Of a stretch of DNA of 64,000 nt, positions 45,211 to 58,900 are shown piece by piece. The stretch's first letter is position 1. Every line of letters starts with the position of its first letter. The position numbers and the translations under genes were made by a program. The notes beneath the pieces are model-generated. The model saw nothing but the letters and a program-made list of their open reading frames with translations, did not search any database and was not told where the DNA came from. Origin of the DNA: Ceratodon purpureus (lineage: Eukaryota > Streptophyta > Bryopsida > Pseudoditrichales > Ditrichaceae); contig CM026428.1 of the NCBI GenBank assembly GCA_014871385.1, positions 15,220,476 to 15,284,475 of the forward strand, in the 5' to 3' direction.

Positions 45211-46839
45211 CAACCAACAAGTATTCTAGTGAGCCCTGAACTAACATCTAACATCAGCTCACTAGTATAGTTGTTGGTTGCCTCAAACCATTTTTCTACT
45301 AATGCATGAACAAATATTTCTTCTAAGATGGCTTCATGTTTTTAAGGCTTCTACCTTCATGAAAAGCAGACTTGGATTTGTTTTAGTATTATATTTTTAT
45401 TTTTTTGTACATAGGTGGAATTTGTAACAACTGCTTTTATTCTATGGTTAAACAATTAAGTAGATCTTTGTCTAAATAAATATATAGTTTCCATCTACTT
45501 ACATGTACAATCCTTATCCGTTCAATTTCATTTCCCTTCATTTGAGCTGTTGACATCCAATAATAGCAAGTGATTTTAAATTTGAAAGATGCTTTTGGCA
45601 GTATAAATAGGTCATTTCATTAGTAAACAATTTATGACATTACAAAAGCAACACTAGTTATACACAAGACATATATGGTAATAAAACATATCTTATAACA
45701 AAGCAAAAATATCCAGGAAGTATATTGAGTTTGATTGATTTTTTACTATCAAGTATAATAAGGTGTGATGGTCCTAAAGTAGTTTATATAGTATTCAAAA
45801 CAATATAGCATATAGAGTGAAATTCTTGATGGTCGTCGAAAAGTAAATCTCCCCATGTATTTGCAAAGACAGTCCAATTCACGGCTTCTACCATGAGACC
45901 CCTAACCTTTTAGAAGAACTCCTATGTGTATGAACTATGGTAATTGATAAACTGCCACCGTTTCAGGATAGGTAATTGTTCCCATAATAAGTTTTTCATA
46001 TTCATGGCTGCAATCAACTTGACGATGCTATTTTGTTAAATTGGAACATACTTATGCCATCGCCACCGATCCCCCTAACGGCCACGTCAACAGGGGTGGG
46101 CGGGGCGGGTCCCTGTACAACTGTCACCGCCCTCCCTGTAACCCTATATATGGTGCTAGTCACGCCATTCCAGCTGCTTTGGACGACATCTTAGTGTGAA
46201 TAATTTTCAGACTGCAAAATTTGACTTTTTTTGGAGTGACAGAAAATTTCAGCAATACAAGGAAAAGTGTAGGAAAAAGTGGAAGGGAGGGACTGTAGAA
46301 GAATTTGTAGGGAAGGGGAGGGAGGATGGTGGAAAGCACAAGCAAAGAGGCCTTCTCAGTAATCCCCCGCTAAAATGCGCCACATGTCCGGATGGCGGCC
46401 ACTGCCCGGGCCCGCTGGCAAAGTGCAAGGGAGCAGTCCCTGCATGAAGGCCGGCCCACTGTGCTGTCATCCTCCCCCGTTGGTGTTGAGAGGAATGAGT
46501 GGCCATGCCCTTAGGCATCCACCAGAAGAACTTAGATCTCACGAAACAACTTGATGACTATGCCTGAATGGATCAACTTTTGCTTGAACTTTATCACAAA
46601 GAGCACAAGGCATATTACATTGTCCCCCCCCGGACAATAAACCTCATCCTCATCTTAGTGACGAGGCAGGCCCTCCCTCTCCTCCTCCCGTTTCTCCTCA
46701 CTCCCTGATTTTATTTTTAGGGGCCTGCGGCATTTTTTAAGTAAATTTTATATTTTTAATGGAATCAGAGACCCCAAATTTGTCGAGGAGGGACCAACTA
46801 AATTATTTTTAGTTAGTTTACATATTTTTATTTTTTTGA

Positions 46840-46970
46840 AATTTTAATTTGATTTTTCATTAACAAGCAAAATTTAGGGAGCTTTTGCCCCCTCCAATGG
46901 GAACCCTGGTTGGAGGGGCTTTGTCATTAAGATGATGGCGAGGTTTATCACCAGGGCATTGCCCTAGGCA
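46840..46970 (-). repeat. Dispersed repeat, copy 2
   Basis: Reverse-complement match to 22640-22770. It shares the GGAGGGGGC-containing hairpin and the TTGTTAATGAAAA border. Confidence 0.7.
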
Positions 46971-47427
46971 CTGAATCTTTTATTGGTGGTTTAAAATTTA
47001 CCTATAACATTCAACTGCATATAATCCTTGAAAATACAGTGCATACATTTCTATTTAACCGAGCATGTTGCCCTTGTAAAAGCAAATTGACACTAAGAAG
47101 TGGTAGATCTCTTCTAGACGGCATTTACCCTATCCAAGTAATATTTTTATTAAATTTTGTGGTTTGTTAGCTTTGTGCCTATGTCAAATTTCTAGAAAGA
47201 GGATGATAAGTGTACAATCTATGCTAGAGTTCAGGTTGAAGCCATTCACAAAGCTCTTGAGATTCTAGTTTAAAAAGTGCGGATATGAAATTAACTCATA
47301 AAATTATCTAATAAAAAAAATATATAAAACACTATTATTTAAATGTTATATTAGAACAAATTTGTGAGTAAAATAAGTTGTTTACCATGTCAAGCACGGA
47401 ACCTTCCTACATGAATACTATTAGTCT

Positions 47428-47546
47428 CACTGGTGGAAAAGGTGGCTGAGTACACCAAATGAGAACACCAAGCAGTGACGGATTACACCAAAAAATTCAA
47501 ATTTTTGGTGGAATCCGTCACTACTTAGCCACCTTTTCCACTAGTG
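47428..47546. mobile_element. 119-bp CACTA-type MITE, nearly a full palindrome
   Basis: The left end CACTGGTGGAAAAGGTGGCT and the complement of the right end CACTAGTGGAAAAGGTGGCT differ at one position in 20. TCT flanks both sides (47425-47427, 47547-47549), the 3-bp duplication made by CACTA elements. The interior is also palindromic (GTGACGGATTACACCAAAAA against TTTTTGGTGGAATCCGTCAC), so a transcript could fold into one long hairpin. Confidence 0.9.
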
Positions 47547-47549
47547 TCT

Positions 47550-50500
47550 ACCAACAGGAATAGTTTACACATAAAAATAAATGTCTGAAGCCAATTTTAG
47601 ATCTATTTTTGCATGAAATATTTTTTGAAGAAATTGTTGGATAGAAGACATGTACCAAAGACAATTGAAATTGCTAAAGATGGACTTACAAAAGTTTTTA
47701 ACGGCACTGGCGGCAATCCTTACATTTTATAAGGGAGTTGTATCTGCAGTTATGTTGCAGTTATATTTTTCTTCTTCCTAGTAGTGTTGTTGCTTATGCC
47801 AATCAAGGGAAACGCGTTCAGATAATAGTTTTGGAAGATCTACACTACATATAATAAATAGAATCATTTAACATTTAATATTGTAATAAGTTACTAGCAA
47901 ACATATAAGAATAAATGTATGGCAATGTATCTCAAGAGTACATGCACTATTTTTTTTAGGCCATACATCAATGATTCAATACAATCGCATTTCTAATTTG
48001 ATTCTCTACAAAACATAGTTCATATGAAACTTCTTTCTATTCCATAAACATGTAAGTTACATCATAAAAGGGGTGAGAATCTAAATTCTATATTAAAGAA
48101 TCGTTGAGATTGTAACACTTGGTGTGTACATTCTTTTTCCGTAGAGAACGTAGGTAAATTCTTTATGTAAAATAGTTAAACTTGTTTTATAGCTTTATTT
48201 ATTGGGGCATTTATAAACATTCCTCACCTTCTCTTTTACGATCATAATTTATCAGGATAATGAGTTTACTAAAATCCTGAAATGATGAGCTCTATCTCCA
48301 CATAATTAGATGCACCAGAAATACAATGGAATGCACCAGAAATTCAAGAATTTCAACATATAATACCTACAGCACACACTAGTAACTACGTGACTGGAAT
48401 TCTCTTATATTAACTGTACAATACATGCAGGACTCATGACTCATTATAACTCATCGCTGAAACACTCTCCAAACCTCGATGTTTATCCCATCGCCGCATT
48501 TCTTATCTGTTTTTGGACACAAATATTAACACTTTCTTTATTACTGCCACAGGGAAAATCTGTAATTGTTCAGCTTGATCTCCTTCAGAGCGACCAGTCC
48601 TCAGGAATAAGCATTTATTAAACGAGCTCATACTTTTACTGCGACAAATTCACATCTTGCTCGAGATCCGGAACGAGAACGACACTTGGAACTGCAAACC
48701 GTCATTGCAAAGATAATGAACAGTATTTCCAGTTGAACGTGACAAAATAAATTTAAATTTTATAGTTTCCGAAATTCACCCTCATGCCAAACTTGCGCTT
48801 CGCGGTTTGACGTGAACGGTCCCATGACTCGTCACTCCGCAGTTCGTCGGTTTAAACATCAGATCACGAACCCAACTCTAATATTATACCCAGCTATCAC
48901 ACCCCTTTGACTTAAAAACACTTTTAAAACGGCGGGTAAATCTCATCTTGGATCAAACTCACACTATAATTGCACCTTAAGGCTTCAAGCCTGACCGTCA
49001 GCCTAGAATTCACAAGATCCAAAAATTCTTGTTGACATCCAAAAAGCCGATTCAACCACTGATGTCTCATCCCAACCGCTTCTGCCCACCCAAGTGAAAC
49101 CAGCACCAGAACTAGCATATGCTCTAGACTCCCTGCAGGTATGCGAGTGAGTTCCTGCACATCCCACCCAGCATGTAACTGAGAAGCATATTGCGGTGGC
49201 ACCAAATGGAAGATGCTGTAGGGTGCGTGTTCAAGGCCCGGAACCGAACACCGTTGCAGGTGCCCCACTGCCCCCCAAATGGGTTATGCTTGTCGACTGG
49301 TAGTCTGGTAGTACACACGCTGCCCTGTGCAGTACTCTGCGGAGCGACAGACTGACGTCGAAAGCATGCAGCCAGCGTTGATCCTTGAGGCTGTCTTCAT
49401 GATCGATGCTCCGGCATATTCGTTCACATGCTTTGCGTTGTGAAGCTCCGGGTTGGATATGCCTCCCGCCGCGCGGCTGCGGCGCCGTGGTGTGGCTTGG
49501 GCGGTACCGTCGACGCGGCGACCCGGCGGCCCTGCGCGGCATCTCGACGCTGCTGGTTCCTAAAGTTCGGTCTCTCCAGAGTCCAGAGTTTCGGTGTCTA
49601 GAAAGTTGCTGTAAATTGATGGCCTGACTCTCTTTGGATTATTGGATGATGGATCAGAGACTCTTGCTGTCTGTTGCTGTGCCAGATTATTCACATGAAT
49701 GTTCAATGTTATCATTTTAACTCAAAAATCAGTGCTGAATCTCTAAAGTCCTATGCAAAAATCAGTCTGTTTTTTTTGGTTTTAAAAAATGATGTGTTTT
49801 TTTATTTTTGTATTGCTATTTTATTTTATTTTCTTAAATCCTGTTTTTTGCAATAAAAAGGTGATAAGACCCAATGCTTGGAAGGCAAGTTGCTGCACGA
49901 ACACAGCAGTAGGGAGGAGTGAGTTTTGAAGGTTTAACGTGGTTTTGGAGATTAATTTGGTAGATTGTGGAATATTTTCATGGACTGATTTGGGATGTGA
50001 GATAAGTTTGTTATCTGCATCGAATAAGTCAGTATTTGGGTAACAGTATTTATTCTTTCAGGCTGTGTTTGTTCAATGAATCTGGGCAACATGGCAGTGA
50101 TGGTAAAGTTATTCCTTTTTGTCTAGAGTGAGAAACATTCAAAAAAACTAATATGGCAAGGTTGAAGATTTTCAACAAACCCAAAAGTTCCACCAAAAGG
50201 GTTTGTTCATTTGTACTCCATTACGTGTTTGGGTTCATTCCTAATTTTTGGTGTATGATTTAAATAATTTTGAAGATTCATTGAATCTAGTCCAAATTTT
50301 AAAATGTAAACTACGGACCATCGAAAATGAAAAATGCCAATGGCTCATAATGGTTCTAAGGCACCATGAAAAATAATCGCGTTGCATTAAAAAAACAGGT
50401 CAGTTTTCCAACATTCATTGAACCTAGACATGATTGAAGTAAATCTTTATATTTCTAAAAGAAAATTGCGATACATATTATAAGATAATGAGCCTTTCTT

Positions 50501-51362
50501 TCCACTGTCCATTGCACCTGGGCTGCGTTCTGAATGGGATGGTCACCTCAACTGACAGACTCAATGACATGGTTCATTTCACAAAGGAACTGATGGCTCC
50601 AATTCATCTGTTATTGCAAAGGAGGGCTGTCCAAAGTGTAAGTATTCCCAAAGGTTTAAGGAAAGCGTCCCAAAAATTACCATAAACAAGTGACCAGATA
50701 CACTGAATTGGGTCGTACAAATGTGACCAGGTGCATTGAACCATATCTATGTTTTTGGAGAATTGTGTCGCAAAACATTCCCCAATCAAGTTGGAAATGC
50801 AAAGTGAAGTGAAAAAGGTTTGGATCATTGACCAGTTTGAACATAACATAACATCGGTCTCAATTACTTGACCAGCTCCTGTAGTGTAGTGGAGTCATGT
50901 GATGCCTTCAGTCAACTTGTAGGATCCACCTTGTCTTATTGAGAATGTGCTCAACTTCAATATTGTTTTATATTGAGGTTTTCCTTAGCACTGGTGGTTG
51001 GAAATAAATTTTAAAATACAAGGTACCCGTGATTGCTAGTCAGTCTAAGGAAAACAAAACTAACCACGGATCATAAGATTATCTAGACTTTTTGGTTGAA
51101 ATTTTGAAAACAAATCCTCATTTTTCAACCATATAGAAATATATAGTTTTTAACACTGAAATCCATTTATTTCTGCAATATATTACTAAGAAAATTACAT
51201 CATTTATTACAAATTTATATTGAAAATCTGTACAAAAATATTATTATCATTAAAATGAAAAAAGTATTTTTTGATAGCTTTCCAATATCAAATAATTAAA
51301 ATTTTGATTTGTTGCGGAAATAAAACTTTACTACTACCAATTTGTATTTTGCCGAAACTTCA
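47550..51362. other. Intergenic DNA, no gene recognised
   Basis: AT-rich apart from a GC-rich patch at 49380-49560, whose open frames on both strands reflect composition. No RNA gene or recognisable exon was found. Confidence 0.45.
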
Positions 51363-51366
51363 TTAA

Positions 51367-52283
51367 CCCCTAAAAATCCAGGAAAGTCGAAATGGGTTTT
51401 TGTTGTTTTGGGCAGCCAAGATGAAGGGGTTTAAATTTATACTTTTGCCTAAGATTTTTACTAGATGCTCCATGTACTGCAAAGTGTATGTGGTAAAATT
51501 TTCAAAGCCAAATTCCAATTTTAAGACCTTCGTCTAGAAATTTTAGGTTTCAAGTCCAAAACGGGCAGCTTAAAACTAGGGTTTTTTTTAAAAAAAATCT
51601 TGAAATATTTTCATAACCAAACCACCACTCAAATTCCAAAGAGACCCAAGTAAAAAAATGAACCAATTTTACAAAGGCCCCCCTCAAAAAATACAAAGAC
51701 AAGCTTCAAATTTATGAACTATTTCTTTCAAAATTTGTCAAAATTTGAGATTTTGAAATTTTCCAAAAATAATTTTGCCCAAAAATAAAAAATGTATAAA
51801 GGCACCTATACACCGTTTAGATTTTTCTAAAACCAAGTATATGTAACGTCATACATGTTTTACAATATCAACGTTTTTAGACCCGCTTCTAGAAATTAAT
51901 TTTTATGAAGGTTCTAAAAAAGGAATAAGTCTCTAAAATTTTGCATGGAGGTACCTAACTTGATTACCTACATGGAAAAAAATATGAGAAAAATGTTTGG
52001 GATAATGAACATCAAGTCCCCATTTTCACCATTTACCCTATGTCGTTCGTTTTTTACCAAAAAAAACTTTTGCTGCAACTTTGAACATTATAATCTCACA
52101 AATGGTAAACATCCAACGGTTGAAAATTTCATCAGTACTTCTAAGGAGGGTAAAGTACAAGATCTTACGGTTAGATGTCTAAAAAAATGAAAACAAACTG
52201 GTCCAAACCGTCGTTCTCACAAAGCGGTCAAAAATGACAGTTTTGGAACTTGGAGCTTCCAAAAACGGCTGGATTTTTAAGGG
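51367..52283. mobile_element. piggyBac-type non-autonomous element, unit 1 (917 bp)
   Basis: It starts CCCCTAAAAATCCAG and ends with the complement of CCCTTAAAAATCCAG. It is flanked by TTAA at 51363-51366 and 52284-52287. It encodes no transposase. It is about 85% similar by eye to unit 2 over matched stretches such as GTATGTGGTAAAATTTTCAA and TCTAGAAATTTTAGGTTTCA. Confidence 0.88.
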
Positions 52284-52287
52284 TTAA

Positions 52288-53217
52288 CCCCTAAAGGTTC
52301 TGGAAATCCAAAATGGCTCTCAGCTGTTTCGGGCAGCCTAGATGAAGGGGTGAAAAGTAATATTTTTGCCTAAGAATTTTACTGGATGCTCCTTATACCG
52401 CAAAGTGTATGTGGTAAAATTTTCAAAGCCAAATTTCACTTTTATAACCTTCATCTAGAAATTTTAGGTTTCAAGTCCAAAACGGGCAGTTTAAAATTAG
52501 GTTTTTTTAGAATTGTTTTTTTGGAAATGTGTTCATAACCAATTCACTACTCAAAATCCAAAGTGGCCTAAGTCAAAAAGCTTACCAATTTTACAAGGGC
52601 AGCCTCCAAAAATCACAGAAACAACCTTCACAATTTTTGGTAATTTTACAATTTTTTCTTTCAAAATTTGTCAAAATTTGAGATTTAGGAATTTTTCAAA
52701 TTTTTTTTTTCCGAAAATTCAAAACCTCATGGAAGTAAATTTTGACCATTTACTTTTTTAAAAAACCAAAAGCATTTCACGTCATTTAAGTTTTACCAGA
52801 TTGTGGTTTTTGTACCTTCTTCTTGAAAATAATTTGCATGAAGGCCAAAAAAGTGTAATGAGACTCTAAAATTTTGCATGGAGGTGCCCAACTTAGTTAC
52901 CTACGTGGAAAAAAATATGAGCAAAATGTTTGACGTAACAATAATCAAGTCTCCCTTGGCACCATTTAGAGTATGTCTTTTGCGCAAAGCCAAAAAAAAA
53001 AAAAACAGTAAACTTTGAACGTTATAATCTCACAAATGGTAAAGATCCAACCGTTGAAATTTGACAAGGTATTAGTGCAGGTAGCAAGGTTTAAGATCTT
53101 ACGGTTGGATGTATGAAAAAGGTAAAAAATTAAGAATCATACTTCAACTTCTACAAGGTTGTCAAAAATCACAGTTTCTGGTTTTGGAGGCCCAAAAACG
53201 GCTTGAACCTTTAGGGG
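52288..53217. mobile_element. piggyBac-type non-autonomous element, unit 2 (930 bp)
   Basis: It starts CCCCTAAAGGTTC and ends GAACCTTTAGGGG, a 13-bp perfect inverted repeat. It is flanked by TTAA at 52284-52287 (shared with unit 1) and 53218-53221. Read from its right end inward, it matches the left subterminal region of the 970-6167 element (CCGTAAGATCTT and AGATTATAAC motifs in the same order), so that family probably mobilised it. Confidence 0.9.
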
Positions 53218-53221
53218 TTAA

Positions 53222-55164
53222 GAAAATAAGATTAGTTACTTTTTTACCAATTTTTAGATGTATTAGAGAGTCATAGCATTGGTCAGTTTATTACTCAGTG
53301 AATTTCACTTGTAACTGCAACTTCAAATGCAGGATTGTATTTGATGACATTTTAGGATTTCAGAAACAAAAAATAATAATTTATGAACTTATCATAAAAG
53401 ATTTTTATTTTTTTTCAAAAAGTACCCTTAGATTGAATAGTTTGATAATATGATTGATACAATCTACTTTTAATCATGTGAAAAATTAAGAATTTAACCA
53501 ATGATCGTATAGCGTTGGAAACTTATTATTTCAAAAAACTAATAATGTTTTAAATATTTTCTTTCAGATGTTTATTTTTATAGATGCCACTTTCCATTTC
53601 AATCAATTATAAAATATGAGATACTAAATATAGAAAATGTAATTTTCATTCATTGTCAAGAATATATTTTGAGTCAGATTGAATCTATATTTTGAATTTT
53701 CAATCTCATAAATATTTCATATTTTCTTTTTGAAATGAATTTTATAGGGATTATAGGAATCACATTTTACAACATATCTAAGTTTGGTAAAAAAAAACTT
53801 TGGTCCTATAGGGAATAGGAATCCGAAAGGTATTAGAGGGTGTAACATAGCTACATAAATTATTCAACAAATGTTTTTATTTTACTTGATGTGAGCATTG
53901 TTATGCTTTTCATAATTTTAGGCAGAAAATAATACATATTTCAATGAAACCCATGCAAATTTTATATTGTAGTTGGGTTATAGGTAAGTTGTTCCTTTGG
54001 AATTTCAAAATAAAATTAAAGATACTAAAAGTATATGTATTAAAAAACAAAAACAAGATCAACAATTTTAAGTAATATATGGTTATTCTAATGTCTTTTG
54101 AGGCTATTTATTTTATTATTATTTTACATAAATTATCTTACTAGGGCTACACAATGCTATGCGCAACCGTCGATAAAAATCATAATTTTTTAAATTCAAT
54201 ATAAAAAATGAAAAGTGTTCATGTAAAAATGAAATAAAATAAAATGATAAAGTTGATGTATAGTTTATTTTTTATTGTATAGTATTATTCTATTGATTTA
54301 TAGAAATGAATTCAAAATGGTTATTTAAGTGCCAATTATTTTGGTGGCTTATAGGACGTTATTATTTTTAGAAGATATATATATAATTTTTTCCAAAAAT
54401 GTACATTTTAACATAGATTTTTAGTTTTTTTAATCTTTAGAAGTCAAAAAATCCTTTAAGTAAATAAGATTTGATTTTAAAATTTAAAATTTTATTGTAA
54501 TACAAATTAAGTGGAAACAAAAACTACTTTGTTTGTGCAAAAAATTCCCTTATAAGTGAGTGAATTAATGTTTCATGGTATAGATTTATATTGGCTTTTA
54601 GAAATGACTATACATTGGTGTTCTTGGCACCAATGATTTGTGGAGGCTAATAGGTCACCACAATTTTTTTTCTATGTGATAAAAACATTTATACATTTAC
54701 TCCGTGAAGATTTATATGCATTAGGAAAATTATTGTACTTTCTTAATAGTCTAAAATATAATAAAATATAATATGGTATGCGCACCTAAAATCACCACAG
54801 CCCCCAAAATCACCACCCCCAATATGATCCTACCAACCTCCAGAATGTCTAAAAGCAAATTGTCAGTCCTCATTTAGAGGACTAATTTGCTTTTTGCTCA
54901 CTTTGGTAGCGGGTGAACTCTCATAGTCATAGAATTCGATTTTGGATTCAATGGTGAGCAAAATTGAGGACCACTGTTATTGCTCAAGATTTTTGCATTC
55001 TTCATGAAATCCTATTTTGAAAATTAGAATATTTTTTAAAGAATTTTTGAATTGCTAAATAAAGGTCATATTGTTTAAGTTGGTGGTTTTAGGTGCGCAT
55101 ACCATATATTGACTCTTTTTTAACTACATATCTGATTTTATGATAAAGTAAAAAAGAAAAATTG

Positions 55165-55204
<40 letters not shown>

Positions 55205-55406
55205 TAACACATACTAATTTGAAATTTTAATAGACAATATATTAAATCATAATTTTTAAAATTTAAATATAAAAATGAAATTAAATAAAATTTACAAAAA
55301 AATTGAATGAAGTCGAGCTTTGCTTCTGTTTTTAAAATATTGAAAAAACTTTTGAAATAACCTTTTTTCTAGGCTAAAACTCTTAACAAGTTCCTCGTTG
55401 CCGGAA
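53222..55406. other. AT-rich non-coding DNA with an (AT)n microsatellite
   Basis: No gene. An uninterrupted AT dinucleotide run lies at 55168-55201. Confidence 0.6.
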
Positions 55407-55410
55407 TTAA

Positions 55411-55970
55411 CCCTTTAATGCTCAGCGTCTAGATTGTAGACGCTGGATGACTTTTACAAGTCAGATTTCTCTGATGTTGGATGCTTTTCATCCATTTTTA
55501 TTTTTTCTTTAATTCATGTATTAGTTGACTACCATTTGCAATGTGTAGATCTTCAAGATAAGATCTTGTGTTTTTTTGAAAATCCATAGAAATCGTTTAT
55601 GTCAAGTTTCATCATTAGTTCAAAACGTGAGATCTTAAATACGATTTTCCAAAATAAGTAGAATTATATTACGGAAATTATACCATCATGTCATAGTACA
55701 TGTTATTCCAAATTCATAGTATTTTTTTTCAATAAAAATTGTTTACCTGGGATTTTTAATTGAATTTCAAAAGAAAAACTTGTAAAACCAATTTAAAAAT
55801 ATCAATGATTTTTTTTATTTTTTTATTTTTTTTTATAAATCCAACCGTACAAATGTGATCTCCACATTGAGATTTATAACTATTGCTTGTATATCCACTC
55901 GATTTTTGTGAATCATCAAGCATTTTATAACACATTTCTGAAATCAGTGATGGATTGGGACCTAAAAGGG
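55411..55970. mobile_element. piggyBac-type MITE, 560 bp
   Basis: Ends are CCCTTTAATG (left) and CCTAAAAGGG (right), flanked by TTAA at 55407-55410 and 55971-55974. Just inside the left end is a hairpin, AGCGTCTA-GATTG-TAGACGCT (55424-55444). An AATCCAACCGTA...GAGATTTATAACT segment near the right end resembles the subterminal motif of the other piggyBac-type elements here. Confidence 0.78.
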
Positions 55971-55974
55971 TTAA

Positions 55975-58900
55975 GATATGAGTCTAATTTTTCAGGAAAC
56001 ACACATATTCATTTGGAGGTGCACGAACCTACTACCTTACTTGCTTCATCACAAGAATTATACTTCTATGATATCAACATCACACCTAATCACCATCAAG
56101 TACTGTCAGTCACTAAGTTGGTCCCACAAATACACATACTGGCTACATCCATCACAGCTCATGGGTTGCTGACATGTCAAATTGCTGTGCTGGAGCTCCA
56201 GAGTGAAGCCCTATCACATTTGTTTTAGTTTTGATTCAACTCTAAATAATGGGAAATTATTTTCATTTTGAAACAATGAGTAACAACTTTATGAGGACTG
56301 CAATTAGTAAAAACTAACTCATAGCCCGAAAGGTGGCAATGGTTATTAAGAAGATGTAACTATTACGATGGGAGGAAAGCAGGAGCTTAATTTGATGACT
56401 TGGCAACATATCATTTGATGAATAGTGGATAGAGACCAAGATCATAGTTCAGAAAAGAGTGGACACTTGTCAATAGCCTCCAAGCAGCAATTGAGAGGGA
56501 AGTGTTAAGTTGTTGCTGTGGTGGATAGAGAATGCGGAACCATTGTTAAGAGGGACAAGTGGAGATTCTGGAGTGGTCGGAAGTTTGTGTTTAGGCACAT
56601 TTTGATTGTTATCCCCTCGTGTAGGAGAATAAGATTTGCAGCCACCTGTAACAACTACAGAGAATTTCACACCCTTCTTCTTGATGGTTGATCACCAATT
56701 GTGTTGTAGCAACAAAAAAGGCACAGACTTCTTCATGCTTAAAAGGAAACAGAATTTAACCTGTCAAACCAGCAAAAAAAGCCCTGCTGAAGGAAAGACG
56801 CTACTCAAAACTAAACAGATAGTGCAGAATGGGTAACTTAATGAAGAGGCTTGTTTCTTCAGAAAACTTTCATGTGACCAAAGAACTGCATACACATCCA
56901 AATGGATGGTTGATCACCAGCTTAAAACCATACCTTAAAAAAACTTTGGAGTCAATTGCAATGGTCATGCAGCAAAGTCTATCTTTTGGCGCTGCAACAA
57001 TTTCGTTACACTTGCAAAACATGCACAATATCATTATGACCAGCGGAGAGGCTCAGCAGATCTTCAAGCACAATCGGTAGATCTCAACCATTGCCACTGT
57101 GTAGTATTCAGTATTTATTTTAACTTATTTTGGTTTTTTTGGCATGGGCTGTATCATCCAAGTCCAGATGCAGCAGCAGCTGACATTGGAGCAATAAATA
57201 ATTTTCGGGGACATGAAGCCCATGTGGACAAAATTTCATGGCGGACCGGGAGGAGGACAAGTGATTGCTCTAGTGGAAGGGTGACTCATCTTAGTTAGCA
57301 TAGAAAGCTGTGATTAGTAGAGTAATACCATGTGTCTTTGAGCCACTAGCCAGAGTCTCACTGGGAAGCTTTTGGTGAAGAAGTTGGCTGTGTGTTTATC
57401 CTCCAGACATGTACAGTACAGGACACGGTCAAATTGAAGTGAAGCATCAAGGAACTTCGTCCAATCCAAATGCAACACCCTTCCCTCACTGTGCTAAAGG
57501 GCTCTCTGGATCCAACTAGTGAACCGTTGTAACTCAAGGGTAGTTTACACTATGAACCAAGAGCTCGTCCCATGTACCTCTAAAATGTGTAATTGGTTCC
57601 ATCAACTAGTCCAACAACATTGAAGCCAATAAGAGCATATATGGGACAAGTTTCTTGTGTGTAGTGTAAACGGCCACTAAGATAAATTTACCTATTTCTA
57701 AGTGTTTAAGGAATTAACACATTTATTAGTAATAAACCAAATTATGTTTTTTATTCGATCTTGTCAACAAAAGAAAAGAGATGCTAATATACTTTGGAAT
57801 ATATCTTTTGGACACCAAACTAATAAGTTATGAATTTTTTAAGATATATACAATATGTGTTTTTTGATTCCAATTGTGGACTTAAATGTTTAATTGGTGT
57901 ACATTTTTGTCTATATTATCCATCACTTTCTAAAGATTTTCTTAGATTTGACAAGAGTTGGAAATTGACATAGACTCAAAAATATGATATTTTTTTTTTT
58001 TTGGCCATACAATGAAATGTCTGTTGTGTCGCTCTTTTATGACACAATTAGCTATAATGTTATTGTAGATATGTCCATGTAACTTAATTGTAAGATCACC
58101 AATGACATCAAGTTAATATTATTTTTTATAGCTGTATTTAATAGTGGATCTTTGTAAAACTTCAAACTTGAAGGGAATTGGGTTCTATAGAAATTAACTT
58201 CTTGCTGACTTGTTTTCTAAATGAAAAACATATAAAAAAGAAGGAAAAGAACCAATGATGTATGAATTAATGATTATGTAGAAATTTTCACAAAAGAATT
58301 GTTATTACGTAATTATTGTCCATTGGAATTTGAAGTTCTTGAAAAATATAGCTTCAACGTCATCAAATGTCCATATAACAATACCCAGCTATTCCTTTGA
58401 ACCATGATTATCTATTGATAGAACAAGGGCCTCATTTTTGGGTGCATATTAAACAAAGTCAAAATAATTGAACTCTTGAGAAAAATCAAATTTCATTCTC
58501 ATTTGATGTAAAAAATCTCATCGACAATCCAAATTCTTATTACCAAAATTTCATCAAAGATATTGCCACCGAGGGTTTTGAAGGACGTTAAGCTTTGGGC
58601 TTTGAGCTTTGGGCTCTAGTACCAATTTCTAGTTTTCTTTTTGTAATTTTCTTGGTGTACTCTTCTGGGCAGTCAACCTTTGGCCATAATGTTAACCTGC
58701 CCTTATCCATGTGGGTTTTGAAAGCAGTGAAGATCTCAAGCGCCCTACATTAAATCCCCTCACCAAAAAGCTCAATGTCACCACCATGCCTCACTACGGC
58801 ACAGAATGAAAGTTTAAGTTACAATTGGGCGTGTAGTTTACACACGCAGGCCGCAGTCTGCCTTACACACCCATGAGTCCCTTGCAAAACCAGCACAAAC

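Larger units (their letters stand above)
43222..47427. other. Intergenic DNA, no gene recognised
   Basis: Contains a 30-bp x 2 tandem duplication (45151-45210, unit beginning TGCCATCTCTAGTAGAAAGA), a moderately GC-rich patch at 46050-46500 with an unidentified Lys/Gly-rich open frame (46196-46447), and copy 2 of a dispersed repeat at 46840-46970. No host gene is supported. Confidence 0.45.

Noticed and set aside
46196-46447. Lys/Gly-rich frame with CATCPDGGHC
   Set aside because: Suggestive of a small zinc-binding segment, but there is no ATG-led gene structure and no similarity I could defend.
49231-49560. GC-rich patch with open frames on both strands
   Set aside because: Arg/Pro/Gly-rich translations without a start context, splice sites or any domain; best explained by composition.
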